A stretch of DNA of 64,000 nucleotides from Bactericera cockerelli (Eukaryota > Arthropoda > Insecta > Hemiptera > Triozidae): contig CM044955.1 of assembly GCA_024516035.1 (NCBI GenBank), positions 40,828,137 to 40,892,136 on the forward strand, in the 5' to 3' direction. Position 1 is the stretch's first letter. The number at the start of each line of letters is the position of its first letter. Position numbers and translations under genes: made by a program. The notes beneath the pieces are model-generated. The model did no database searches and was not told where the DNA came from. It was given only the letters and a program-made list of their open reading frames with translations. Positions 45,501-58,670 of the stretch are shown here, in pieces.

Positions 45501-46174
45501 CTGCAAGAGAAATTGTGTTCTTTAATGAACACATGGTCAATATGTATAGAACTCTCAAGGAAATCAGAACTAAACACTAGGTTATGTGGTCAAGTGTGAA
45601 TTTTTTTTGATTTGGTACGAAATAGAAGAAATTATGGTTACATAAAATATTTCTTTTTGTCAAAGAATTAGTTATTTAATTCCTAGAAACTACTATTTTA
45701 CAGAAAATTCTCTACAACAACAATGATACAGAAATTGGCACATGATTCACCATGTACTATTCACCTAACGTCTGATTCACCACGTATTAAATTTAGTGCT
45801 TCAAAATCATCAAACTTCGCGAGTGAAAACTACCTACTATGAGATCTAATTTTACTGATTTTTTTTGCCTGTCTTTTTAGTATAAAAAACAGAGGCAGGT
45901 TTTGGAAGTCCTCTATGCTTGAGGCGAGTTGCTAGACTGCATAAATTGAAGAAGACACTTGTAAAATGTCATATTGTTTATCTTGAAATGCTCATGTCTC
46001 TTTAGTTCTGTGCTAGTGGTTCAGGTTACACTGAAGTCGATTCCGAAATTTGTCACCAAAATTTACCTATTCGTTAAAAGGTACCTGTGTTCAAAATTGT
46101 TCGGTTGAAAATTTGACTAGTATTCTGAAAGGGATAGAATCCATGACTCTCATAGTTGTTCGATCTCTTATAGA

Positions 46175-46291
46175 CAAATTCTATATCACAAGTCATTGCT
46201 AAGCGTTGTTTTTCCCTATCTTACACAGTACGCAATCCGTGACTTAGCGCCACAGAGGTTTTACAAAAACGTCTATTAATTCCGCCCTTAT
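46175..46291 (+). mobile_element. PIF MITE, 5' part decayed
   Basis: Contains GTCATTGCTAAGCG, CTTACACAGTACGCAATCC and the intact right end GTCTATTAATTCCGCCC followed by TTA. Confidence 0.65.
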
Positions 46292-47029
46292 TGTAGTTAT
46301 TGTCTATAGCTACAGTCAATCAAAGTATAAGTTGAGACACCCTGTTGCCAGGTTTGTATTGAGCGAATGATCTGAATTTATTTGCAACGTTGCGCCACTC
46401 TGGCTTGTATTTGTAAACAAACACCTTTTTTGTGTAATTTACCGAAGTTATGAGGTTGGCATTGAAAAAAATCATTTTAAGTATTTAGAGGAGGTGAAAT
46501 TTAAATCCATTTCAGATATTTGGTTATTCTAGTTGAAAATTCCCCATCGAAGTGAAGAGGCAACTTTATCAGCGTTAACATTATTGAGTTAGTACGACGT
46601 GTGAATTTTAACACCATCGCGCGTTCCTCCATTTCGCACCTTGATTGACTTGACGGAGATAATGCATTGACACTTTTCCTTCGCTTCCAACAGAATTGTG
46701 GCTTTGTTGGAAATTTTGTGAATGCGTGGTTGGAATATCAATTTCTTCCTATCTGTACGTACAGCCACCTTGTGTTGCGAAATTATTACAAATAGTTTCC
46801 CTTAACAAAACTTGCATTCTGGAAGGAAGGACCAACCAGTGCGTGCAACTATTAGCACAGAGATAGAGCTGTCAAAGAAAGTAGTTCAAGGGTGGGATTA
46901 ATGTCTGTTGCATTCTTTCTATACACGCTTAGCTATCTTGGTCCCTGTTATTCTGACAGTATTTTACTTACCTCACAGGCAATTGAAACAAAAGAGAGAA
47001 AGATTGCAGGGAAGAATATGTGTTTCGAA

Positions 47030-47305
47030 GTCTTCTTTCTTTCGTAGCAATGAAACAGTAGACTCGTGTGGTCTGTGTTTTAGCTTGCCCATCCCGTAGT
47101 GTACCTCCTTTCTGTTGAGCGAGAAGTGGCACTTGAGTGCTGGGTCAACAACACGAGCGCAACGGAGGGTACGTCGTATCCTTTACAAACATCTGCAGTA
47201 AAGTGAAGAAATTTTGAATATTTTTTTCTCGGCTTTCGGTTTCGAACCCAGGACCTTCTGCATGGCAAGCGAGTATCTTATCACTGAGCTAGTTCGCTCG
47301 TATGT
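47030..47305 (-). mobile_element. SINE family C
   Basis: Second copy of the 21185 family, with a head complementary to GCATGGCAAGCGAGTATC and a diverged box B. Confidence 0.72.
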
Positions 47306-47889
47306 TTATTTAAGAAAATATGAGCTTTTTATTTAAAATGTATATTTCTTACTGTATAAATTTTTAAGGGCGTCCCAATTTTCAATTTGTTTTTGGTCCA
47401 CTGTACAAACTACAAATTATTGGATGGTACAAATACCTACTGTTCTACTTAACTTTGGTACCATTTCCAGAACATTGAACACGGAACGCCCCTCACTCTC
47501 TTGGTCTTGTCAAACCCATCTTCACTTGGTTTGACTTGGGCTAAGTTGACAAGGAAAGAGAGCTCACGATCGATCAATCAAACATTAACTAGAACAATAG
47601 GCCATACCTAGACAGAAGTATGTAACTGTATACAAGATTAATAATATACTGACAACAATTTACATGGCATACCTGGATATGATTAACAATATAAACTACC
47701 TGGCTGCGAATTTTCAACTGACCTTGCGCAAATATAACCTATTATACTTTCCTTGACCGACTGTTAATCATACAGTCATGTACGTATTAAGAGTATGTAT
47801 AACAACAAAGTAAATTAAACTATGTACATTACTTTACTTTCCTTTAGGAAAAAATATAGGTAGGTAAGTACCTACTTTTCTTTTTTAAA

Positions 47890-47990
47890 TATAAATAAAT
47901 CATTTGTTTTATTTTTCATATTTTTTTTTGTATACAAAGGACCCTTCCTAAGTAATTTTTATTTGGCTCCTAAGAGTATAAAGTTCTAAA
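47890..47990 (+). repeat. Harbinger-internal fragment
   Basis: ATAAATCATTTGTTTTATTT and TAATTTTTATTTGGCTCCTAAG match pieces on both sides of the SINE and inverted-repeat insertion in the 39498-42927 element. It thus preserves the uninterrupted order. Confidence 0.5.
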
Positions 47991-48129
47991 AAAAATTAAT
48001 CCAAACTTTTTCTAAATTCTAAAAAATCTTTTTAACTCTTAATCCAAACTGAACAAAAAATGATCACAGTTGTGTCAACTTAGGAGGATTCAGTCTTTCG
48101 AATAGGTTAATGTGCTGAATAGGTAATTT

Positions 48130-48345
48130 ATATCGGAGGTTTTACCCTCTACCCGCTGGGAATCGCACCAGCAAACGACATTAACCTCACCCAGCCTATT
48201 TTCGTCCGAAAATGACAACGTGTTATTTACTAGGGAGGTATGAGAAATTTTTCATTAGAAAATTCTATCCAATCCGGGGGTCGAACCCACGACCTCTGGA
48301 CCACGAACAGTAAGGTAGTCACAACCGTTACTGAGGTTGATTATT
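48130..48345 (-). mobile_element. SINE family E, inverted
   Basis: TTTTACCCTCTACCCGCTGG, CATTAACCTCACCCAGCC and a box B complement (GGGGGTCGAACCC). Confidence 0.65.
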
Positions 48346-49186
48346 ATTTCATTCTTATAAACACTTGCTACTTTCTTGCATATTTTATGAAATCACTCGG
48401 CATTTTCTATTCTCCTTGCATAACCACATCTCAACAATGTTTTAATATTTTACTTCGTGCTTTCTCGGAGTCCATTATGTCTGACTTCTAGTTTGTTCCC
48501 TCTTCTAGATGTTTTAGATTTTCTCAAATTTCTAACACCTGAATTCATGAAAAACCTTTTCAATATTTATTAGTGTGTTTAATACGGGTCAGACTTACCA
48601 GGCGTTGATATTACCTATAAACCGAGATATTCCGTAGCCCTTTGAAGGAGGTAATTTTTTTTCTCAATTTCTACACCGTGAGAAAAACATAAAATCTCCC
48701 GAATTTCATGTTTTTTTTCTAGCTATTTTTGATACATAGATTATTATAAATGAGCAAATCATCTGGGCTCCGCATTTTATTCGAATGTATTTCTTATCAG
48801 GCTTGATCCCAAAGCTGCGGGTTCAATTGCGGCTTGTTTGCACAGGGAAATTCACAGAAATGTGAGAAATAGAATTAGACCCTGAAGTACCTATAGGGAG
48901 AAATTACACGAATATAAGGAAAAAAAATATTATTTTTTTTTAATACAAAAACGAACACAATACATATTTCCGCATATTTCCGATTTCTAATATTAGAAAT
49001 TCATCGGAAGTAAATTAAGTGATCTTGAAAAGTAGCTATATGTTTGTAGCTTTGGGGATTACTAGAAAATAGAGTACGGTCGAACAAAATTAAACTGAAA
49101 GTGACGAGAAGAAAAACTGATCAAGTGATTTTGTTGAGAACTACGTGTTTACGGATATACCTACAATACTTGTACCTACATATTAT

Positions 49187-49376
49187 AATATTTTGGGGTC
49201 TATGCTACAGCTTGACCCAATGAGATTACGCTTTGGTCTTTTGATCTAGTAACTGTGCAAACGCGCCTTAAGTTTCTCCCTTTTCCGTAGATTTCCCCTC
49301 TTTTCTCCAACAGTGCTGCTCCTAGCGGAGGAGCTTTTGATTATGACTAGAAAGCTTCTGAACTTCAGTACTCTTT
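49187..49376 (+). repeat. DIRS left inverted terminal repeat
   Basis: Begins AATATTTTGGGGTCTATGC. Its reverse complement occurs near the right end, split in two parts. Confidence 0.78.
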
Positions 49377-49639
49377 TGATCTTTGACCTAGTAACAACAA
49401 TTTATTGTGCAAAATATTTTGTCTTTATATGGTGAAAGTTAATCAATTTGCGGTCCGTTTCCGAGCCGTGTCCATATATTTTCAAGTGACATTTTTATAA
49501 GTTCCAGTCCGTCTTCGCGCCGTGTGTTATATTTCAGCGCTACAGAAATCAGGGTAAGATCTTTCCTGATTTTTCATCCTGGGCTCATGAGTTTTGAATT
49601 CCTTGTGCCTCGGTACAAGTCGAGCCGTTACTCAAGATT

Positions 49640-51400
49640 TTGAGCCGGGGAGTTGACTTTGTCCTCCTTCTTTCGCGGGTGCGTCTCCCCTGACCCCCGG
49701 CCTATCTCCTGGTACCTATGCCTTTGGTACCAGTCGAGCCGTTGCTCAAGATTTTGAGCCGTGGAGTTGACATTGTCCTCTCTCTTTGGCGGGTGCGTCT
49801 CCCCTGACCCCCGGCCTATCTCCTGGTACCTATGGCCTTGGTACCAGTCGAGCCGTTGCTCAAGATTTTGAGCCGTGGAGTTGACTTTGTCCTCCTTCTT
49901 TGGCGGGTGCGTCTCCCCTGACCCCCGGCCTGTCTCCTGGTACCTATGCCTTTGGTACCAGTCGAGCCGTTGCTCAAGATTTGAGCCGTGGAGTTGACAT
50001 TGTCCTCCCTCTTTGGCGGGTGCGTCTCCCCTGACCCCCGGCCTATCTCCTGGTACCTATGGCCTTGGTACCAGTCGAGCCGTTGCTCAAGATTTTGAGC
50101 CGTGGAGTTGACTTTGTCCTCCTTCTTTGGCGGGTGCGTCTCCCCTGACCCCCGGCCTGTCTCCTGGTACCTATGCCTTTGGTACCAGTTGAGCCGTTGC
50201 TCAAGATTTTGAGCCGTGGAGTTGACTTTGTCCTCCCTCTTGGCGGGTGCGTCTCCCAGACCCCCGGCCTGTCTCCTGGTACCTATGCCTTTGGTACCAG
50301 TCGAGCCGTTGCTCGAGATTTTGAGCCGTGGAGTTGACTTTGTCCTCCCTCTTTGGCGGGTGCGTCTCTCCAGACCCCCAGCCTGTCTCCTGGTACCTAT
50401 GGCTTTGGTACCAGTCGAGCCGTTGCTGAAGATTTGATCCGTGGAGTTGCGAGCCGTTGCTGAAGATTTGATCTGTGGAGTTACGAGCCGTTGTTGAAGA
50501 TTTGATCCGTGGAGTTGCGAGCCGTTGCTGAAGATTTGATCCGTGGAGTTGACTTTTCCTCCCTCTTTGGCGGGTGCGTCACCTTAGACCCCCGGCCTGT
50601 CTCCCGGTACCTATGCCTTTGGTTCCAGTCGAGCCGTTGCTCAAGATTTTGAGCCATGGACTGGACTTTGTCCTCCCCATTTGCGGGTGCGTCTGCCTAG
50701 ACCCCCGGCCTTTCTCCTGGTTCCTATGCCTTCGATACAAGTTGAGACGTGGACTAGGTCCTGCCCCTCCTTGGCTTGGCTTGGGTGCGTCTCCCTAGAC
50801 CCCTTGCCTGTCTCCTGGTACCTATGCCCCTGGTACCAGTCGAGCCGTCACTCTATATTTTGAGCCGTGGACTGGACCTTGTCCCTTTTTGCGGGTGCCG
50901 TCTCCCTAGACCCCTTCCCTGTCTTCTTGTACCTATGCCATCGGTAGATGTTGCGTAGTTGCTCAAGATTTTGAGCCGTGTGCTGGACTCTGTACCTTCT
51001 TGGCTTGGGTGCGTCTCTTTAGACCCCTTGCCTGTTTCCTGGGGCCTAGGCCCTTGGTACCACTCGAGCCGTTGCTCAAAATATTGAGCCGTGGGCTGAA
51101 CTCGGTCCTTAATTGGTTTGGGTGCGTCTCCTCAGACCCCTTGCCCGTCTCCTGATGCCTAGACCCCTGGAATCATTCGAGCCGTTGCTCAAATTTTTGA
51201 TCCGTGGGCTGGACTCTTTCCCTCCTTTGCTTAGGTGCGTCTCTCTAGACCCCTTGCCTACCTCCTGGTGACTATACCTTTGGAACCAGTCGAGCCGTTG
51301 CTCAGGATTTGAGCCGTGAAGTGATTCTTCGTCTGCCTTTTGCTTGGGCGCGTCTCCCTGATCCCCTTCTCCTTTCTGGTCGAGCCCTGCTTCGGATATT
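49640..51400 (+). repeat. 114-bp minisatellite in the DIRS 5' part
   Basis: GGTACCAGTCGAGCCGTTGC recurs at 114-bp steps (for example 49727, 49841, 49955), with diverging and shortened units towards the right, about 14 in all. Near 50440-50540 a sub-block is itself repeated at about 40 bp. Being 3x38, it leaves frames partly open. Confidence 0.88.
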
Positions 51401-51489
51401 GCATCGTTGCTCAATAATTTAAGCCGTTCAAGAGATAAAATACTGCCAATACTCACTGTTTGCCTAGTATTCTGGTCAGATGGCTACGG

Positions 51490-51715
51490 CAACATCTTTA
51501 TAATAATACTCTTTAGTGGAAGTTATCCACCAGGCGAGGTTAATGCTCAAAGCATTTTCTGCCACCTAACCCTCAGAGTCTTATTATTATGTGGACACAA
51601 ACTCAAATTAATGAGGAAAAATTCATGCACTGAGTGGGATTCGAACCAACAGATCCCTACGCTAACTGGATTACCAGACTAGCGCGTTATCCACTTGACT
51701 ACCAATGCTCGGTAG
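51490..51715 (-). mobile_element. SINE family B inside the DIRS element
   Basis: Reverse copy with TGGGATTCGAACCAACAG as the box B complement and the AGACTAGCGCGTTATCC head. Confidence 0.72.
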
Positions 51716-52554
51716 TCTTTGGGAGCCCTCTGTGACCTGCCGTCTGACAATGACGTCCTGTCTCGCCTGAAGCATGCGGCAAAGAAGTTTCTACCTGATG
51801 GCTGGAGCGATTGGACGCTGATCAACTCGATCGACTTAGGCTTTGAAGTAGATGCAACAGTCCTTAACAAGCTTCGGTTCGCCTCCCCACGCTGAATATA
51901 GTTCGGGCCTTTGATCCAAGTGCGTCAGTCTTGAAGGAATACCACTATAGGAATATGAAAAAGCAGATCCGTGGATCATCGCAGTCACACGATATCATGG
52001 CTCAGGCTGTAGCTCCCCTAAAATTGGAGCTCATTTCTCGTGAAGCAGCGGACAGAATCCTGGTTGGAAATGTTTCCATACCAGTCTCCAGATAATCGTC
52101 CCTGTCAACAGAGTCTCCGGAAGATTCTGGGACACAAAAAACTCTTGACAAACGCTTCCAAGTACAAGAGGACAGGCTGATGGGAAGGATGAATGACGCC
52201 ATGAATTTTCTCTTCACCAGGCTCCGGCCGACTCATATTCAACTGATCGTCCAGAACGATGAGTTGTCGGCGTCTGACCCTTCGGAAGCCTCGGATTCTG
52301 TGGGTGACTATTCTCTCCCGGAAGCTCGTCCCCTGTATGGCGAGCACGAGGAAGTTATAGCTACTCCAGACCTTCCGTTCGATTTTACCCCCTGCGTAAA
52401 AGAATGTGAGCCGGATGTTCCTCTTCCATCTCCTGAAGCCGAAATAAATGGCCGCAAATGTCAGAATCTCAATTCTACAAGTTGGAACAGCATTAGATAC
52501 ATAGTATCTTCGCTTATGGTATCTTTGCTCGTCTACAGCCAAATTCGGAACTGA
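51715..52554 (+). pseudogene. DIRS gag-like remnant
   Basis: Frame pieces include DVLSRLKHAAKKFLPDGW near 51750 and an acidic Ser/Pro-rich stretch from 52180 to 52554. The position before RNase H and the composition suggest Gag. The frame shifts several times. Confidence 0.5.
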
Positions 52555-53099
52555 AGGCCCAGCGGAACTAAAGTGCATGAGCGGATCTCCTGGCTAATAT
52601 GGACGGAGCTTTTGGGATATTACCCCACGGCCTAATTCTCCAACGTCCTGCACTGCTGACGCCTCGAACCAGATCGTTGCGGCACATCCATCTGTGAAGT
52701 CGTTGAAGAACGACCTGATAAAAGAACTGACCTCGGAAGATTCTGCTTTTAAGAAGACTTCCGATAGTCTTCTTTAGTGCGTAAGCGGAAAAAGATCCCA
52801 AACTATTGCCAGTCGGAGAAGCCTGTTCGTACCAGCGATTTAGGTCCCGCGTCGGATTCTGAAGGATATTCCTGCTTCGGAAGACTAATTGTTTGAGCCC
52901 AAGGCCTTAATCGAAGCTGTGAAATCACACTCTTCTTCTTCTCAACCTCGCCCACGACCTCAGAGAAGCCGCACTACGAGGATACTTGTCCCCCGATCTC
53001 AACACCCTCACCGCAACTCGGGTATCACAAGGAAAAGAGATTTGGGTGTGAGAGGTCCTCAACCCGAAAACTTAGTCGGCGACTCCCAAGATCCAAACC

Positions 53100-53760
53100 C
53101 CTAATGTTGTGTCGAATTCCTTCGATGGTCCTATCTCGATTCGTTGGTGGATCTCAACGCTTCATCTTCCACTTCCAATTTTTCATCGTCCACCTCAAGT
53201 GTTTGTGACGAACGTCGCATCTTCCAGTGGATGGGGAGTGATGAAGGCAATCAAATGGCCAAGATTCTTGGAGAAGGAGCCAAAAAGAGTGGCATATCAA
53301 TGTCAAAGAGCTCTTCGCAGTGCAGATGTCATTTGAAACACATTTGGAATATCTTCAGAACAAAGTGGTTCTTGTTCACAGACAATGCAACGGTAGTGGC
53401 TTACCTACGATAGGAGAGTAGAGAAAATCTACGGGATAGCGTCAGTCAATATTGTTCTCTGAGCAGAGTACATCCCACAGATGTACAACATCGCAGACAG
53501 TCTATTTCGCTCAAATCTAATTCCCGAATGGCACCTTCTCCTCCAGCTAACAGCACCTATATTTCGGGTCTGGGGAAAACCGGTCAAAGACCTCTTTGCG
53601 TCAGCAAAGTCGGCAGTCGTTCCGTGTTACGTTTCTCGCTCAGCTCGAGATGTTCAAGCAAGGTTTCTGAAGAAGGTATCCTTTTCAGAGAATGGAACTT
53701 CCCGCTAGCATGGGTATTCCTACCCCTCCCCTGCTTCCTCGAGTCCTGAACCACCTGAAC
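53100..53760 (+). pseudogene. DIRS RNase H region remnant
   Basis: Scattered in two frames: ISIRWWISTLHLP, PPQVFVTNVASSSGWG, LFTDNATVVAYLR, MYNIADSLFRS, then EWHLLLQLTAPIFRVWGKP and DLFAS. This order (WW, DAS-GWG, DNATVVAY, N-AD-LSR, DLFA) is that of DIRS/Ngaro RNase H plus its linker. Confidence 0.75.
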
Positions 53761-53786
53761 TCAGCTTATGGCGCATTTATCATAAT

Positions 53787-55286
53787 CATGCGCGGATATA
53801 GGGGGGGGCACGGGGGGCACGTGCCCCCCCAGATTTTTTCGGTAAGCGGTGTTTCTCAAATTTCATTATACCTAATCCCGTAAAAAAAAGATCTCAATGA
53901 GTTAGGGGGGCACGGGCCCCAAAATAATTCCCAATTCTAAGACTAATCCCGTAAAAAAAAATCTCAATGAGTTAGGGGGGCACGGGCCCCAAAATAATTC
54001 CCAATTCTAAGATTTAGCCCGTAAAAAAAAAAGATCTCAATAAGTTAGGGGGCACGGGCCCCAAAATAATTCCCAATTCTAAGACTAATGCCGTAAAAAA
54101 AATCTCAATAAGTTAGGGGAGCACGGGATCAAAAAACAATTCTGAGACCAATAAGAAATAACTAAATAATAAAGTTGTCAAATCCACACAGATTGTCCGA
54201 GAAACCTGAAATTTTACCTATAGGTCCATTTGGATCAGGGAATATATCTCTAGGGTTCAGCTAAACGGGGTAAGGACAAAAAATGGATGGGTGACACAAA
54301 AAAATCACATTTTTCGACCGAAATGACATTTTTTTCTCTCAAAATTTGTCGTGACAGCGCCACGGCGGCGGCGTATCAACTCAAAAATAGAAAGTTTTAA
54401 GCAAGGGTTCAAGTTTTCATTTGAGATATCAATCACGAAATTCTGATGACCCGTTCTTGAGCTACGTTGAGTAAGGACATAAAATGGATGGGTAAACAAA
54501 AAGTATTTACGTTTTTTGACCTGGCTGACATTTTTTCTCGAAATATGTCGTGACGAACTATCAACTCAGAGCGAAAATGTTTTTGCCAGGGTTGTAGTCG
54601 TCATTTGACATATTGATCGCGAAATTCTGATGAGCCATTCTTGAGCTCCATGGACAAGAAATGGATGGGTGACACGAAAAATATTGACATATTTGTGTGT
54701 ATGTGTGGTGTGTGATGTGTGTTTGTGGTGTGTGTGTGGTGGTGGTGGTGTGTGTTTGTGGTGTGTGTGTGGTGGTGGTGGTGTGTGTTTGTGGTGGTGG
54801 TGGTGGGTGTGTGTGGTGGTGGTGGTGTGTGTGTGTGGTGGTGGTGTGTGTGTGTGGTGGTGGTGTGTGTGTGTGGTGGGTGCGTGGTGTGTGTGTGTGG
54901 TGGTGGTGTGTTTTTCTGTGGTGGGTGCGTGGTGTATGGTGGTGGTGTGGTGGTGTGGTTGTGTGTGGTGGTGGTGTGTGTGTGGTGTGGTGGGGGTGGT
55001 GGTGTGTGGTGGTGGGTGGTGGTGTGTGGGTGGTGTGTGGTGTGGTGGTGGTGGTGTGTGTGGGGTGGTTGGTGATGGTGGTAGTGTGTGTGTGTGTGGT
55101 GTGGTGTGGTGTGGTGTGGTGTGGTGTGGTGTGGTGTGGTGTGGTGTGGTGGGTGTGGGTGTGTGGTGTGGTGTGCTGGGTGTGTGTGTGTGTGTGATAG
55201 GCTTGCGAAGCGGCGGGTGCAACCCGCTAGTTAGGTATATTGTGCGATTGTGCCCCCCCAGTACAAGAGGGCTATATCCGCGCATG
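53787..55286. mobile_element. hAT-like nonautonomous element 1
   Basis: Inverted ends CATGCGCGGATATAG and CTATATCCGCGCATG, with an exact 8-bp target duplication ATCATAAT (53779-53786 and 55287-55294). The interior has GGGGGGCACGGG words, a 68-bp tandem repeat (53880-54130, four units) and a long GTG/GT tract. No transposase. Confidence 0.82.
54690..55197 (+). repeat. GT/GTG/GTGGT-rich low-complexity tract
   Basis: About 500 bp of GTG, GTGTGT and GTGGT runs. All ORFs across it, on either strand, are composition artefacts. Confidence 0.95.
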
Positions 55287-55687
55287 ATCATAATTGCTCA
55301 GTCCTGGGAAAACGCGGTCTGGCGCCCAGATCTGCTGAGGAGAGCAGTTTGCTAACCCATCACTCTGAAGGATATAAACGAGTGCCTAGTAGACCTGTCC
55401 ACAGGAAAAGTTAAACCTACAAGGTCCCTTGGGAAAGGTGGCTCTCATGGTCGTCAGCTAAGAATGTTTCTCGAAACAATCTTTCCCCCAGGAAGTCGCA
55501 AGATTTTTGAGCATTCTTCACTCTGAAAACTTTGCGTACAGTATAATTCTCGTTCACAAATCGGTTGTGTCAACCTTTGCGGACCCCTGTGTTAACCTAG
55601 GGTGTGTCAACCTAGACACACAGAGATATGTTACCGCCCAATCGTACAACACGTACTAAAACCTTTGAGTTTGAAGGTGGCCCCTAA

Positions 55688-56007
55688 TTATTCATTATTT
55701 TAGACCGGTTGGAGTTCCACAAGGGAAGCACCAATTAATTATCACACCGGCCTCTATTTAGATCTATTGTGAACAATGATTCTAATTCTGATGTACGTCC
55801 TGATTTGACGTAGTCAAGACGGGGGTTTTACCCTCCATTCGCTGGGAATCGTACCAGCTTCCCGCATTAACCTCACCCAGCCTGGGTAGGGCCGGAAATG
55901 CCATCAGCCTCACGTGTTTGTAGGGAAGAGAAGTTTCGTCGAAGTCTGCCCCAACCGGCAATCAAACTCGGGATCTCTGGACTGTGGGCAGTGGTTATAG
56001 CCACGGA
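55688..56007 (-). mobile_element. SINE family E inside the DIRS element, with target duplication
   Basis: Family E in reverse, flanked by GGTGGCCCCTAA at 55676-55687 and 56008-56019, a long duplication as made by LINE machinery. Confidence 0.78.
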
Positions 56008-56014
56008 GGTGGCC

Positions 56015-56435
56015 CCTAAATCTAAAGATATTTGGAATATTGAAACTCTCTCTTCCTGGATGACTAACCATCCACCGAACACGAGTAAACTCAACTTTTC
56101 GAAGTATGTCGCCATGTGGCGCTTGTCCTCCTGTTACCTTCTGCAAGAAGGGTTCACGATTTGACTCTCCTGCGCTCCTCTCAGGATCTCTTCCAAGACC
56201 AAGGAGACGAGATGGTTTTTGGCCAGCTTTTGGTTCTAAATCAGATTTCGCCTCCCACGTACTGTCTGGCTGGCTGCTTAAAAAGAATAACTCAGATCCC
56301 AACCTTGATCCCGTCTCTTGGATTTGAAAACTAATCGAGTTATCTGGTAACCGCTCTAAGTCCAAGTCTTGCGATTCTCTCTTTATCACTACACGTGGAC
56401 GAGTAAACCCTGCTTCTAGATTTGTAATCGCAGGG
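56015..56435 (+). pseudogene. DIRS tyrosine recombinase, first part
   Basis: Reads KDIWNIETLSSWMTNHPPN, then in shifted frames DLTLLRSSQDL and KSDFASHVLSGWLLKKNNS, and ends at FVIAG, where hAT-like element 2 is inserted. The order is that of the DIRS recombinase N-terminal and core regions. Confidence 0.68.
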
Positions 56436-57186
56436 TGGCAGGGCCGTATCCAGGATTTTCGTCAGGGGGGGGCCCAAATAGTATAATAATAATAATAATA
56501 ATAATAATATTACTAGCGGGTTACACCCGCCGCGGCAGGTGTAAGCGGCGCGCCACTTCGCCAGCCCATCAGACACACATATACACGCACACACACACAC
56601 ACCACACCACACACAAACCACACACACACCACACATACACACACATACCACACACAAATACACACACGCACACATGGAGAGAGAATGTGTCGAAAAACTT
56701 AAATATTTTATCCTTACCCGGCATAGCTCAAGAACAGCTCATCAGAATTTTGCCATCAATATGTCAAATGATAGCTCAGATCCTTGCCTAGAACTTTTTC
56801 ACTTTGAATTGATCAGTCGTCACTTCAAATTTCGAGAAAAAATGTCATTTACCTTTAAAAACGTGACTATTTTACGTGTTACCCATCCATATTTTTACCT
56901 TACTTGGCTTAGCTCAAGAACGGCTCATCGGAAATTCGCTAACGATGTGTCAAATGAAAGCTCAGACCCTTACCTAAAACTTTCTCACTTTGAATTGATA
57001 GGTCACTTCAAATTTCGAGAAAAAATGTGATTTAGCTTTTAAAACGTGACTATTTACGTGTTACCCATTCATTTTTTACCATAAATTAAAAGGTTCTTAC
57101 TAAGATAAAATGTCCGTGTGGCTCTCGGCTAAGAATAAGACCACGGGCTGTTCCCCCTGTCGTAAAAGGCGACTAACAGGAACATC

Positions 57187-58670
57187 TCTCAGAAGCTGTT
57201 GAAAAGCTTCATAAAAGAGAATTATAAAACTCTCAGGAGCTGCTGGAAGGCGGTTCGAATGGCTGCTCAAAGCCATAGAGCCACTTTCCAGTAAAAAGCA
57301 CCAAAAAGAAGCCTCGTTCAGAAGAAACCACTTTTGAGCATCAGGGTGAGAAGCTAATGGAGCAGAAGAGACAGAAGATGCCAACAACCTCAACTATATT
57401 CTCTTGTAGAGATAGTTCAGAGGTGGCATTCGAAACCTCAACTGCTTCTCAAAGCTTTATAAACGCCCTGAAGTCTTTAAAAGTGGGAGTAATTCTGAAG
57501 AAGTTCCCAAATGAGTCCCGGCCACAGGCAGGCGAAAATGTTCCTAACTTGTTCGCCCAAAAGAGCAAAAGAAATGCTCTGTCTGAGCAAAGAGGAATCC
57601 TTACTGGCTTTTCAACAGGCCACTGTAGCCTCAACCACCGTCTAAGCAAATGGACATTGCTCAAGACGCAAAATGCAGTCTCTCAGAAGCTGCTGAAAAG
57701 CTTCAAAAAAGAGAATTATAAAACTCTCAGGAGCTGCTGGAAGGCGGTTCGAATGGCTGCTCAAAGCCATAGAGCCACTTTCCAGTAAAAAGCACCAAAA
57801 AGAAGCCTCGTTCAGAAGAAACCACTTTTGAGCATCAGGGTGAGAAGCTAATGGAGCAGAAGAGAACAGAAGATGCCAACAACCTCAACTATATTCTCTT
57901 GTAGAGATAGTTCAGAGGTGGCATTCGAAACCTCAACTGCTTCTCAAAGCTTTATAAACGCCCTGAAGTCTTTAAAAGTGGGAGTAATTCTGAAGAAGTT
58001 CCCAAATGAGTCCCGGCCACAGGCAGGCGAAAATGTTCCTAACTTGTTCGCCCAAAAGAGCAAAAGAAATGCTCTGTCTGAGCAAAGAGGAATCCTTACT
58101 GGCTTTTCAACAGGCCACTGTAGCCTCAACCACCGTCTAAGCAAATGGACATTGCTCAAGACGCAAAATGCAGTCTCTCAGAAGCTGCTGAAAAGCTTCA
58201 AAATAAAGAGAACTTTTTAAAACTCTCAGGAGCTGCTGGAAGGAGGTTCGAATGGCTGCTCAAAGCCGTAGAGCCACTTTCCAGTAAAAAGCACCAAAAA
58301 GAAGCCTCGTTCAGAAGAAACCACTTCAGAGCATCAGGGTGAAAAGCTAATGGAGCAGAAGAGGCAGAAGATGCCAACAACCTCAACTATACTACTCTCT
58401 TGTAGAGATAGTTCAGAGGTGGCATTCGAAACCCCAACTGCTTCTCAAAGCTTTATAAACGCCCTGAAGTCTTTGAAAGTGGGAGTAATTCTGAAGAAGT
58501 TCCCAAATGAGTCCCGGCCACAGGCAGGCGAAAATGTTCCTAACTTATTCGCCCAAAAGAGCAAATGAAATGCTCTGTCTGAGCAAAGAGGAATCCTTAC
58601 TGGCTTTTAACAGGCCACTGTAGCCTCAACTACCGTCTGAACAAATGGACATTGCTCAAGACCTAAAATG
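57187..58670 (+). repeat. Three tandem copies of a ~494-bp LINE 3' segment
   Basis: Units start at 57187, 57681 and 58176 and are nearly identical (TCTCAGAAGCTGCTGAAAAG to AAATGCAGTC). Within each, the frame GHCSLN-RLSK resembles the end of a LINE RNase H. Confidence 0.88.

Larger units (their letters stand above)
45560..49186. other. Intergenic, repeat-rich
   Basis: Holds the MITE, SINE and Harbinger pieces listed separately. The missing first astacin exon should lie here. No other gene recognised. Confidence 0.5.

Noticed and set aside
50216..50958. Pro/Leu-rich ORFs with repeated PPACLLVPMPLVPVEP
   Set aside because: Product of the 114-bp minisatellite; no start context or homologous domain.
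54566..55355. Long Cys/Val/Gly- and His/Thr/Pro-rich ORFs on both strands
   Set aside because: Pure translation of the GT/GTG tract.
57357..57788. 143-residue ORF as a gene
   Set aside because: Part of the tandem LINE-derived units; it crosses the unit boundary and changes frame.
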